Below are positions 41,029 through 48,996 of a stretch of DNA of 64,000 bases, one piece after another. Below the pieces are notes generated by a model. The model had not been told where the DNA came from and did not search any database. It was given only the letters and a program-made list of their open reading frames with translations. Origin of the DNA: Streptomyces cirratus (lineage in GTDB: Bacteria; Actinomycetota; Actinomycetes; Streptomycetales; Streptomycetaceae); contig NZ_BMVP01000010.1 of the NCBI RefSeq assembly GCF_014650775.1, forward strand, positions 124,001 to 188,000. Direction: 5' to 3'. How positions within the stretch are numbered: position 1 is the stretch's first letter; each line of letters begins with the position of its first letter. The position numbers and the translations under genes were made by a program.

Positions 41029-42525
41029 TCAGGCCTTCTTCGGGACCTCCTTGACCGCGGCCTTGGGCCCCGCCGGGGCTGCCTTGGGTGCCTTCGCACT
41101 CCATTCGGGGTGTCCCGGCATCGGCGGGGTCGTCGCACCGTACAGCCACGGCTTGAGGAAGGGTTCCAGGTCCCGTCCGGCCTCCCGTGAGGCGAGGCGC
41201 ACGAAGTCCTCCGTACCGGCGGTGGAGTCCGCGTGCTCGGCGACCCAGCGCCGCTCGACGCGGTCGAAGGCGTCGGCGCCGATCTCCTGGCGCAGGGCGT
41301 AGAGGATCAGCGCGGACCCGTCGTAGACCACCGGCCGGAACAGTCCGATCTTCTCCCCGGGCGGGGCCGGCTTCGGCGCCGCCGGGGGGCCGCCGGCCGC
41401 CCGCCACTGGTCGGAGCGCTGGTACGCCTCGCGCATGCGCCGCTCCAGGGAGTACTTGCCGAGGCCGTCCGCGTAGAGGGCCTCGTACCAGGTCGCGTGT
41501 CCTTCGTTGAGCCAGAGATCGGACCAGGTGCGCGGGGTCACGCTGTCGCCGAACCACTGGTGGGCCAGCTCGTGGACCATGACGGACTCGACGTACCACT
41601 CGGGGTAGGCGCCGGCGGTGAACAGGCCGCTCTCGAAGAGCGAGAGGGTCTGGGTCTCCAGCTCGAAGCCGGTCTTGGCGCGCGCGATGAGCACCCCGTA
41701 GTTCTCGAAGGGGTAGCGCCCGACGCGCTCTTCCATCCACGCGATGTGCGCGGGGGTCTTCTTGAGCCAGGGTTCCAGCCGCTGCCGGTCTGCGGCGGGC
41801 ACCACGTCGCGCAGCGGCAGCCCGTGCGGTCCGGTGCCGAACGGCACGGCCGAGGAGCCGACTGAGACCTGGGCGAGCTCGGTGGCCATGGGGTGCAGGG
41901 TGCGGTACGTCCAGGTGGTGGGCTGTCCGGAGCGCCGGACCGGGCGGGCGGCGGGCAGTCCGTTGGCGACGGCCGTCAGACCCGCCGGAACGGTGATCCG
42001 GAAGGTGAAGAACGCCTTGTCGGCGGGGTGGTCGTTGCAGGGGAAGACCCGGTGGGCGGCGTCGGCTTGGTTGGCCATGGCGAGCCCGTCCTCAGTGGTC
42101 ACCCAGCCGCCGTCGTCACGGCCGCGCGGGTCGCTGGTGTGCCGTACGACGACGCGCAGCGGCGTGTGCGCGACGACGGGGTGCGCGGGCGTCAGTACGA
42201 GGTCCTCCCCGGCGCTCTCGAAGCGCGCGGGCTCACCGTTGACCTCGGCGGACGCGACGGTGCCGTGGGTGAAGTCCAGGTTGACCCGCTCCAGGTCTTC
42301 CAGGGCCCGGGCGTCGATGACGGTGACGGCGTCGAGCGGGCTGCGGTTGTCCTTGTAGGTGAGGGACAGGTCGTACGAGAGGACGTCGTAGCCGGGGTTG
42401 CCGAGCTCCGGGAAGAGACGGTCACCGATGCCGAGTGCCTTCGGCGGCGGCAGCACCGCGGCGACGAGGGTGAGGGAGGCCGCGGCGAGCAGCGCGGCGC
42501 GCAGGCGGGGGGAGGTGAGCTGCAT
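41029..42525 (-). CDS. Exported M1-family zinc metallopeptidase
   Basis: A gluzincin aminopeptidase-like enzyme of 498 residues. The N-terminal hydrophobic stretch (ALLAAASLTLVAAVLPPPKALG) is a signal peptide or anchor. The beta-sandwich N-domain includes FPCNDHPADKAFFTFRI. The active site is HELAHQWFGD (zinc His318 and His322, Glu319) with Glu341 in LWLNEGHATW, and the substrate-anchoring loop reads GFELETQ instead of GAMEN. That loop is usual for this bacterial exported subgroup. The last 30 residues are Lys/Ala/Pro-rich. The ATG at 42525 is chosen because it places basic residues just before the hydrophobic core. A GTG at 42582 would add 19 residues. Physiological substrate unknown. Confidence 0.9.
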   Translation of the reverse strand: MQLTSPRLRAALLAAASLTLVAAVLPPPKALGIGDRLFPELGNPGYDVLSYDLSLTYKDNRSPLDAVTVIDARALEDLERVNLDFTHGTVASAEVNGEPARFESAGEDLVLTPAHPVVAHTPLRVVVRHTSDPRGRDDGGWVTTEDGLAMANQADAAHRVFPCNDHPADKAFFTFRITVPAGLTAVANGLPAARPVRRSGQPTTWTYRTLHPMATELAQVSVGSSAVPFGTGPHGLPLRDVVPAADRQRLEPWLKKTPAHIAWMEERVGRYPFENYGVLIARAKTGFELETQTLSLFESGLFTAGAYPEWYVESVMVHELAHQWFGDSVTPRTWSDLWLNEGHATWYEALYADGLGKYSLERRMREAYQRSDQWRAAGGPPAAPKPAPPGEKIGLFRPVVYDGSALILYALRQEIGADAFDRVERRWVAEHADSTAGTEDFVRLASREAGRDLEPFLKPWLYGATTPPMPGHPEWSAKAPKAAPAGPKAAVKEVPKKA

Positions 42526-42656
42526 CCACCATCGCTTACCAGTGCCCGGCTCCCCCTTGCGACCGGCGCGCGACGGCGCCACCCGAACGGGGTCGCCGGA
42601 CCGTGGACCGGCCTACGCGAGGATGCCCGGGCCTGCGTGCGGACCGATGGGCCCGG

Positions 42657-44744
42657 CTACGCCCTGCTGACGTCGTACACGCCCGGCACGTCGCGCATCG
42701 CCCGCATCAGCGCCGGCAGACCCGCAGCGTCCGGAAGCTGGAGGGTGTACGTGTGCCGGACCCGCTGTTCGACGGGCGGCTCGACGGTCGCGGAGACCAC
42801 CTCGACCCCCTCGCGGGCGATCGCTTCGGTCAGGTCGGCGAGCAGGTGCGGGCGGCCGAACGATTCGGCGAGCAGGGTGACGCGGCAGTCCGCGGTGGCC
42901 CGCCAGTGCACGGCGACCGAGGTGCGGCCCACGGCGCGCATCTGGGCCACGGCCGGGCACCGGACGCGGTGCACGGTGACGGCCCCGCCGCGTACGACGA
43001 ACCCGGCGACGGCGTCGGGCGGCACGGGGGTGCAGCAGCCGGCCAGCCGTACGTGCGCGTTCGGGAGGTCGGCGACGGCGTTGCCGCTGCCTCCGCGCGC
43101 CCCCACCACGGACAGGGGCGCCCGCGCGGCGGTGGTGGTGGCCGCGGCGTCGTCGGGGTGGGTTGCGAGCCAGCTGCCGATGGCGATGCGGGCGGCCGGG
43201 GTGGCGGCGTGCTCCAGCCAGTCGGCGGCCGGCCCGGAGGAGGAGTCGTGGGAGAGCAGCAGTTGCACGGTGTCGCCGTCGGAGAGCCGGGACGACAGTG
43301 AGGTGAGGCGCCCGTTGACGCGGGCGCCGATACAGCCGTGGGCCGCCTCGCCGTACTGGGCGTAGGCGGCGTCGATACAGCTGGCACCGCCAGGCAGGGT
43401 CAGGGTGCGCGGGGCGGCGGCGGCGCCGTCCACCGCGAAGACGGTGACTTCCCGGTCCTGGGCGAGTTCGGCGCGCAGGACGGTCCAGAAGGTGTCGGGG
43501 TCGGGAGCGGACTGCTGCCAGTCGAGCAGCCGGGACAGCCAGCCGGGCCGGGTGGGGTCGACGCGCTCCTCGTCGCAGTCGGCGGCTTCCCCGGTGGTGT
43601 ACGGGTTGCCGAGGGCCACCACACCGGCTTCCGCGACGCGGTGCATCTGCCGGGTCCGGACGATGACTTCGGCGACGTGTCCGTCGGGCGTGGCGACTGC
43701 GGTGTGCAGCGACTGGTAGAGGTTGAACTTGGGGACGGCGATGAAGTCCTTGAACTCGGAGACCACCGGGGTGAAGCAGGTGTGCAGTTCGCCGAGCACC
43801 CCGTAGCAGTCGGCGTTCTCGCCGACGAGGACGAGGATGCGTCCGAAGTCGGAGCCGCGCAGCTCGCCGCGTTTGCGGGAGATGCGGTGGACGGAGACGA
43901 AGTGCCGTGGGCGGACGGCCACTTCGGCGGTGATACCGGCATCGCGCAGGACGGCGCGTACGGAGTCCGCGATGGCGGGCAGCGGATCGTTCTCGCCCGC
44001 GTGGGCGGCGATGAGCGCGCGGGTCTGCTCGTACTCCTCGGGGTGCAGGATCGCGAAGACGAGGTCTTCCAGCTCGGTCTTGAGGGCCTGTACGCCGAGC
44101 CGTTCGGCGAGCGGGATGAGGACGTCGCGGGTGACCTTGGCGATACGGGCCTGTTTGTCGGGGCGCATCACGCCGAGGGTGCGCATGTTGTGGAGCCGGT
44201 CGGCGAGTTTGATGGACATGACCCGGACGTCGTTTCCGGTGGCGACGAGCATCTTGCGGAAGGTCTCGGGTTCGGCGGCGGCGCCGTAGTCGATCTTCTC
44301 CACCTTGGTGACGCCGTCGACGATGAAGCAGACCTCGTCGCCGAACTCCTCGCGGACCTGTTCGAGCGTCACCTCGGTGTCCTCGACGGTGTCGTGGAGG
44401 AGGGACGCCGTCAACGTGGTGGTTTCGGCGCCGAGTTCGGCGAGGATGAGGGTGACGGCGAGGGGGTGTGTGATGTACGGCTCACCGCTCTTGCGCATCT
44501 GGCCGCGGTGGGAGGTCTCCGCGAGCAGGTACGCGCGCCGCAGGATGGACAGGTCGGCGTCCGGATGGTGGGCACGGTGGGCTTCCGCGACGTGCCCGAT
44601 GGCGTCGGGGAGCCGGTCGCGGGACGGCGGGCCGAGCAGGGCGGCGCGTCCGAGTCGGCGCAGGTCAAGCCTGCTGCGGCTCCGTCTGCGCAGCTCAGGG
44701 CGCGCTTCGGGGTGTGCTTCGGGGTTCGTGGCCTCTGCACTCAT
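42657..44744 (-). CDS. rshA: RelA/SpoT homologue RshA
   Basis: A (p)ppGpp metabolism protein of 695 residues. Domain order is HD hydrolase (RKSGEPYITHPLAV, HDTVEDTEVT, KLADRLHNMRTL), synthetase-like domain (SVHRISRKRGELRGSDFGRILVLV, FKDFIAVPKFNLYQSLHT, EVIVRTRQMHRVAEAG), TGS (VTVFAVDG...GCIGARVNG), a cysteine-containing CC/zinc-finger-like region (LAGCCTPVPPDAVAGFVVRGG) and a C-terminal ACT domain. The hydrolase HDxxED is intact. The synthetase lacks the RxKD and AHWxYK elements seen in RelA. The ATG at 44744 follows GGAGGTTCCC. It corresponds by position to S. coelicolor rshA, distinct from relA. Confidence 0.93.
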   Translation of the reverse strand: MSAEATNPEAHPEARPELRRRSRSRLDLRRLGRAALLGPPSRDRLPDAIGHVAEAHRAHHPDADLSILRRAYLLAETSHRGQMRKSGEPYITHPLAVTLILAELGAETTTLTASLLHDTVEDTEVTLEQVREEFGDEVCFIVDGVTKVEKIDYGAAAEPETFRKMLVATGNDVRVMSIKLADRLHNMRTLGVMRPDKQARIAKVTRDVLIPLAERLGVQALKTELEDLVFAILHPEEYEQTRALIAAHAGENDPLPAIADSVRAVLRDAGITAEVAVRPRHFVSVHRISRKRGELRGSDFGRILVLVGENADCYGVLGELHTCFTPVVSEFKDFIAVPKFNLYQSLHTAVATPDGHVAEVIVRTRQMHRVAEAGVVALGNPYTTGEAADCDEERVDPTRPGWLSRLLDWQQSAPDPDTFWTVLRAELAQDREVTVFAVDGAAAAPRTLTLPGGASCIDAAYAQYGEAAHGCIGARVNGRLTSLSSRLSDGDTVQLLLSHDSSSGPAADWLEHAATPAARIAIGSWLATHPDDAAATTTAARAPLSVVGARGGSGNAVADLPNAHVRLAGCCTPVPPDAVAGFVVRGGAVTVHRVRCPAVAQMRAVGRTSVAVHWRATADCRVTLLAESFGRPHLLADLTEAIAREGVEVVSATVEPPVEQRVRHTYTLQLPDAAGLPALMRAMRDVPGVYDVSRA

Positions 44745-44896
44745 GGGAACCTCCGGCGGCTTCGACCGGCGGTGGCGGGCATGGGGTGAGCCCTCAGGGC
44801 CGGTGCCTGATGTTACCGACCCCACCACGTGCCGCAGTCCACCTCTCGCACAGCGTGAAACGGATCACCCATTAGAGGGAAGCTCCCCGACAACGC

Positions 44897-45772
44897 CTAG
44901 GCGAAGGCGGTTTGGGTGAGCCAGCCCGCCTCGAACTCTCCCGAGGCCACGATGACGGCGGGTCCGGTCATGTCGATCCGGCCGTCGGGGTGTTCGGTGA
45001 TGAGGAGCGTCCCGCCGGGGAGGTCGACGGTGTAGGTGACGGGCTGCCCGGTGCGGGCCGGGTCGGCGCCGTCCCGGCGGATGGCGGCCACGGCGACGGC
45101 GCACGCGCCGGTGCCGCAGGAGCGGGTCTCGCCGGAGCCGCGCTCGTGGACGCGCATGGCGACGTGCCGGGGGCCGCGGTCGACGACGAACTCGACGTTG
45201 ACCCCTGTGGGGTAGGCGGACGCCGGGCTGAACGGCGGGGCGGTGTACAGGTCTCCGGCGTCGTCGAGGCTTTCAACGAACGCCACCGCGTGCGGGTTCC
45301 CCATGTTCACGTTCCGCGCGGGCCAGGTGCGCTCGCCGACGGAGACGGTGACGTCGCCCTCGGGCAGTTCGGCGCGGCCCATCGACACGGTGACGTCGCC
45401 GGTCTTGTCGAGGTGCACGTGCTTGACGCCGCCGCGGGTGGCGACGGCGAGGTCGCCGGGCTCGACGTGGCCGGCGTGCTCGAGGTAGCGGGCGAAGACG
45501 CGCACGCCGTTGCCGCACATCTCGGCGATGGAGCCGTCGCTGTTGCGGTAGTCCATGAACCATTCGGCTTCGTCGGCCATGTGCGCGGCCTCGGGGTGGG
45601 CGGCGGACCGCACCACATGCAGCACTCCGTCCGCACCGATGCCGGCCCGGCGGTCGCAGAGCTTGGCGACGGCGCCCTCGGGCAGCTCGATGGCGTTGTC
45701 CGGGTCCGGGACGATCACGAAGTCGTTCTCGGTTCCGTGGCCCTTGAGGAAGGAGAGGGTGCTGTGCGTCAC
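44897..45772 (-). CDS. dapF: Diaminopimelate epimerase
   Basis: Interconverts LL- and meso-diaminopimelate for lysine and peptidoglycan. In Streptomyces, LL-DAP is the wall form, so the epimerase mainly serves lysine synthesis. The protein has 291 residues, with the two catalytic cysteines Cys86 (MCGNGVRVF) and Cys219 (RSCGTGACAV) in the mirror-image half domains. GNPHAVAFV and the N-terminal KGHGTENDFV match the family. The GTG start is at 45772. It sits between rshA and a small membrane protein gene on the same strand, 152 and 23 bases away. Confidence 0.97.
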   Translation of the reverse strand: MTHSTLSFLKGHGTENDFVIVPDPDNAIELPEGAVAKLCDRRAGIGADGVLHVVRSAAHPEAAHMADEAEWFMDYRNSDGSIAEMCGNGVRVFARYLEHAGHVEPGDLAVATRGGVKHVHLDKTGDVTVSMGRAELPEGDVTVSVGERTWPARNVNMGNPHAVAFVESLDDAGDLYTAPPFSPASAYPTGVNVEFVVDRGPRHVAMRVHERGSGETRSCGTGACAVAVAAIRRDGADPARTGQPVTYTVDLPGGTLLITEHPDGRIDMTGPAVIVASGEFEAGWLTQTAFA

Positions 45773-45795
45773 GGGCCCATCGTAAGCGACGGGCC

Positions 45796-46428
45796 TCAGC
45801 GCAGCCGGGCCACCCGGTACACGGCCAGCGCTACGACGACCAGCGCGACCAGCGCGTACAGCGCGGCCATGCGCCAGTCGGGGATGCGGCTGCCGCCCCG
45901 GGGCCGGAGCCCGGGCAGGCTGTAGCCGACCCGGCGCGCGGCCATCATTCCCCAGCCGGCGGCGCAGGCGCTGATGAGGAAGCCGAGCATGGCGACCACG
46001 GCTCCGCCGTCACCGAACTCGAAGGCGAGGGGGAAGGCGAACATGAGCGAGCCGGCGGCGGCCAGCATCACGATGGGGGTGAGCTGCCAGATCCGCAGGC
46101 GACGCTGCGGGCGCAGTTCGACCTCGAACTCGGGGCCGGTGGCGCCCTCGGCCGGGGCGTCCGGGCCGTCGGGGGTCAGCCGCGCGGGGTCGGCGGGCAG
46201 CCCGAGCGAGCCGGGACCGTCGGGCCCGGCCGACTGCGGCCCGGGCTCCTGTCGGGGCACCGGCCCGGAGGCAGGGTCCACACCGGACGGCCCGGCGAAC
46301 TGCGCTGCGGGCCCTGCAAGGGCCGGAGCGGGCCCGGCAGAGTCCGCGGTCCCGCTGTGAAGCATCGGGTCCGCTTCCTGTCCGGTGTCTTCCCGCCCAG
46401 TGTCACGAGGGCCGGCCTCCATAGCCAC
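45796..46428 (-). CDS. Small membrane protein with disordered N-terminus
   Basis: A 210-residue protein I do not recognise as a characterised family. Residues 1-100 are Pro/Gly/Ala-rich and probably cytoplasmic and disordered. Three hydrophobic helices follow (about IWQLTPIVMLAAAGSLMFAF, VVAMLGFLISACAAGWGMMA, MAALYALVALVVVALAVYRVA). A syntenic protein of this type is common between dapF and miaA in Streptomyces. It ends 23 bases upstream of the dapF start, so the two are probably co-transcribed. The start at 46428 could be Met1 or Met3. Confidence 0.75.
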   Translation of the reverse strand: MAMEAGPRDTGREDTGQEADPMLHSGTADSAGPAPALAGPAAQFAGPSGVDPASGPVPRQEPGPQSAGPDGPGSLGLPADPARLTPDGPDAPAEGATGPEFEVELRPQRRLRIWQLTPIVMLAAAGSLMFAFPLAFEFGDGGAVVAMLGFLISACAAGWGMMAARRVGYSLPGLRPRGGSRIPDWRMAALYALVALVVVALAVYRVARLR

Positions 46429-46533
46429 GCGCCCTCCCCACTCGGACTTCGTACGCCGCTGTTCAGCAGTTTGATGATGGCATGGTCCAGAGGCCGAGAC
46501 GGGCGCACGGGGCTTCCCGATGCCATCACGTGA

Positions 46534-47472
46534 TCAGGCTGTGACCGCTCGTTCGACCAACGACTGCGCGAGTCCGGGGAGTTCCCCCCGGTCCGCGGCC
46601 GCTCCGCTGAGCCAGTGCACGCGCGGGTCCCGGCGGAACCAGGAGTCCTGGCGGCGGGCGAACCGCTTGGTGGCCCGTACGGTCTCGGCCCTCGCCTCGT
46701 CCTCGGTGCACTCGCCCGCGAGGGCGGCCAGCACCTGCTGGTACCCCAGCGCACGGGAGGCGGTGATCCCCTCGCGCAGCCCCCGGGCCTCCAGCGTCCG
46801 GACCTCGTCGACCAGCCCGGCCTCCCACATCCGGTCCACCCGCAGGGCGATCCGCTCGTCCAGCTCCGGCCTGGCCACGTCGACGCCGATCTGGACCGTG
46901 TCGTAGACGGACTCGTGGCCCGGCAGGTTGGCGGTGTACGGCTGCCCGGTGATCTCGATGACCTCCAGGGCGCGGACGATCCGGCGGCCGTTGCTGGGCA
47001 GGATGGCGTGGGCGGCGTCCGGGTCGACGGCGGCCAGCCGGGCGTGCAGGGCGCCGGGGCCGCGCAGGGTGAGCTCGTCCTCCAGGCGGGCCCGCACGGC
47101 CGGGTCGGTGCCGGGGAAGTCCATGGCGTCGAGCGCGGCGCGGACGTACAGCCCGGAGCCTCCGACGAGGACCGGTGTGCGGCCCTCGGCGAGCAGGGCG
47201 TCGATCTCCGCGCGGGCGAGGCGCTGGTACTCGGCGACGCTCGCGGTCTCGGTGACGTCCCAGACGTCGAGGAGGTGGTGCGGGACCCCTCCGCGTTCTT
47301 CGGGCGTCAGCTTGGCGGTGCCGATGTCCATCCCCCGGTACAGCTGCATGGAGTCCGCGTTGACGACCTCCCCGCCGAAGTGGTGGGCCAGGGCTACGCC
47401 CAGGTCGGACTTTCCGGCCGCGGTGGGACCGACGACGGCGATGACCCGCGGGGCGGGAGCTGCATTCCTCAC
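46534..47472 (-). CDS. miaA: tRNA dimethylallyltransferase
   Basis: Transfers dimethylallyl to N6 of A37 in tRNAs reading UNN codons, the first step toward ms2i6A completed by MiaB further along the window. The protein has 312 residues. It has the P-loop GPTAAGKS at 15-22, NADSMQLYRGMDIGTAKL with the catalytic Asp, DVWDV, GGSGLYVRA, and the tRNA-binding TKRFARRQDSWFRRD near the C-terminus. The GTG at 47472 gives VRNAAPAPRVIAVVG. A GTG two codons earlier (47478) is equally possible. In Streptomyces miaA matters for translation of UUA codons by bldA tRNA, as known for the pathway. Confidence 0.97.
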   Translation of the reverse strand: MRNAAPAPRVIAVVGPTAAGKSDLGVALAHHFGGEVVNADSMQLYRGMDIGTAKLTPEERGGVPHHLLDVWDVTETASVAEYQRLARAEIDALLAEGRTPVLVGGSGLYVRAALDAMDFPGTDPAVRARLEDELTLRGPGALHARLAAVDPDAAHAILPSNGRRIVRALEVIEITGQPYTANLPGHESVYDTVQIGVDVARPELDERIALRVDRMWEAGLVDEVRTLEARGLREGITASRALGYQQVLAALAGECTEDEARAETVRATKRFARRQDSWFRRDPRVHWLSGAAADRGELPGLAQSLVERAVTA

Positions 47473-47636
47473 TGCCACAGTCTCGCAAACCCTGCGGCGG
47501 ATACCCGATCGAGTGACGTGACGGGATGTGGTCGGAGTCGTTGCCTTGGCGGGGTTCCGGGCCCGGCACGCCCGGGGGAGGCCGGTCCGGCCAAGGCGGA
47601 ACTCCACTCACACGAAGAACGTTTATGGGAGTAGAC

Positions 47637-47843
47637 ATGGGTGTTTTCAGCCGGTTTTTTGGCCGTAAGGATCAGGGTTCGACCGAAGAGGCCGCTCCCG
47701 GAGAAGTGACGGCCACGCCCGAGGAAGCGGAGGCAGTGGTGGCTGAGGCGGAGGGTCCGGCGGCGGAAGCCGTGGAGATCCCGAAGCAGCAGTCGGTGGA
47801 GGCCGCCGCGGACAGCGAGACCGGCGAGGGCGCCCGTACGTAG
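47637..47843 (+). CDS. Small acidic protein of unknown function
   Basis: A 68-residue protein: a basic amphipathic head (MGVFSRFFGRKDQ) followed by an acidic Glu/Ala-rich tail with no predicted fold. The ATG at 47637 has GGGAG 7 bases upstream. An in-frame ATG at 47625 has a weaker site. Proteins with this head are common in Streptomyces next to the following antitoxin-like gene (23 bases apart) and are sometimes labelled gliding motility protein. That label has no support in the sequence. Confidence 0.75.
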   Translation: MGVFSRFFGRKDQGSTEEAAPGEVTATPEEAEAVVAEAEGPAAEAVEIPKQQSVEAAADSETGEGART

Positions 47844-47866
47844 CCCCCGGCAATGGAAGGTGACCC

Positions 47867-48124
47867 ATGGGCCTCTTTGACAATCTGAAAGCCAAGCTCG
47901 GGCCGGCCAAGGACAAGGTCGGCGACCTCGCGCAGCAGCACGAGGGCAAGATCGGCGAGGGTCTGGACAAGGTGGCCAAGGTCGTGGACTCCAAGACCAA
48001 GGGCAAGTACAGCGACCAGATCACGACCGGCACGAGCAAGGCGAAGGGTGCTCTGGGCAAGATCGCCCACAAGGACGATCCCGGTCACGGTCCCGGCGGG
48101 CCGACGCCGCCGGCGACCGGCTGA
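47867..48124 (+). CDS. MT0933-type antitoxin family protein
   Basis: An 85-residue, highly charged helical protein starting MGLFDNLKAKLGPAKDKVGD, which matches the MT0933/Rv0909-like antitoxin family. Features are a Lys-rich repeat of amphipathic helices (KDKVGDLAQQHEGKIGEGLDKVAKVVDSKTKGKYSDQI) and a Pro/Gly tail. In mycobacteria such proteins pair with a toxin, but no toxin-like gene is adjacent here. The partner is the acidic small protein upstream. The ATG at 47867 has GGAAGG 7 bases upstream. The transcript probably ends at the hairpin 48133-48175. Confidence 0.85.
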   Translation: MGLFDNLKAKLGPAKDKVGDLAQQHEGKIGEGLDKVAKVVDSKTKGKYSDQITTGTSKAKGALGKIAHKDDPGHGPGGPTPPATG

Positions 48125-48132
48125 GCCGTCCG

Positions 48133-48175
48133 CGAAGGGGTGCGGTGGAGGTGCGGTGGACCCCGCGCCCCTTCG
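48133..48175. terminator. Terminator hairpin between antitoxin-like and dioxygenase-like genes
   Basis: A 13-bp stem with one G-T/mismatch position (CGAAGGGGTGCGG at 48133-48145 with CCGCGCCCCTTCG at 48163-48175) and a 17-nt loop, between convergent genes. Confidence 0.7.
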
Positions 48176-48195
48176 GCATGACGCCGTCGGGCGGA

Positions 48196-48906
48196 TCAGG
48201 ACCAGGCGGCGACGAAGTAACCCACCCCGTACGGGGCGTCCTCGTACAGCAGCCGGCCGCCGAGTCCCGCACCCTCCGCGGCGCCCGCGAGGACCTGCCA
48301 GGGCGCCCGGCCGGCGGCCTGGAGTTCGGCGGCGAGCGTGAGGTCGAGCGCGGCGAGGGCGGCCGTGTCGGCGGTGGCGAGGGCCGAAGCGGCCGCGGCG
48401 TCGAAGGCTTCGGCCCGCTCGTCGAGGTAGCCGGGCGCCTTCAGGGTCCGGCAGGCGCTGCCGTCGCCCATGACGAGCAGGGCGACCCGCTCGTCCCGTA
48501 CGGCGAGGTCGCGGCCCGTGCGCAGGGCCTCCCCGGTCGCCAGGGTCTGGTCCACCGCGAGCCCCTCGACGGGCGCGGCCCCCCAGCGCGCGTGCTCCAG
48601 CAGCCAGGCGCCGACGGCCAGGGTGAGCGGCAGCGGCCGCGCGCCGGCGTCCGGTCCGTCACCGAGCCGTACGCCGGAGTCGACCCCGAAGCCGTGGAAG
48701 CCGCCCCGGGAGCCCTGGGGGTACGGGCCGTCCTGCCCGGACCCGGCGGCGCCCACCACGACCAGCAAGCCGGGGCGGGAGGCCGCGAGCACGGCGATGG
48801 CGTCGGAGCAGGCGGTGCGGGCACCGTCCAGTTCGGCGGCGGCCCCTGCGGCGACCTCCGGCACGAGGAGCGGCGGGGCGGGACAGACGGCAGCGGCTAC
48901 GAGCAT
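48196..48906 (-). CDS. Class III extradiol dioxygenase subunit B-like protein
   Basis: A 236-residue protein with the LigB/MEMO-like fold: MLVAAAVCPAPPLLVPEVA at the start, LLVVVGAAGSGQDGPYPQGSRGGFHGFGV, ALLVMGDGSACRTLKAPGYLDERAEAFDAA and PWQVLAGAAEGAGLGGRLLYEDAPYGVGYFVAAW. In true extradiol enzymes the metal is held by two histidines and a glutamate near the N-terminus. Here the usual N-terminal His is replaced by Cys/Pro (VCPAPPLL), so catalysis is uncertain. It is conserved beside miaB in Streptomyces and lies downstream of it on the same strand after 90 bases. Function unknown. Confidence 0.85.
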   Translation of the reverse strand: MLVAAAVCPAPPLLVPEVAAGAAAELDGARTACSDAIAVLAASRPGLLVVVGAAGSGQDGPYPQGSRGGFHGFGVDSGVRLGDGPDAGARPLPLTLAVGAWLLEHARWGAAPVEGLAVDQTLATGEALRTGRDLAVRDERVALLVMGDGSACRTLKAPGYLDERAEAFDAAAASALATADTAALAALDLTLAAELQAAGRAPWQVLAGAAEGAGLGGRLLYEDAPYGVGYFVAAWS

Positions 48907-48996
48907 GATCCGCAGCCTAGCCGGGCGCGGACCGGCGCGGGGCCCTTGCGGGGAGCCCGGCCGGAGCCCGGCGCGGCGTCGGTCGGCGGCGCGGGA

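Noticed and set aside
45796-46428. Toxin partner for the MT0933-type antitoxin among nearby small genes
   Set aside because: The nearby small membrane protein and acidic protein show no toxin-like motif, and the membrane protein is on the opposite strand in another unit.
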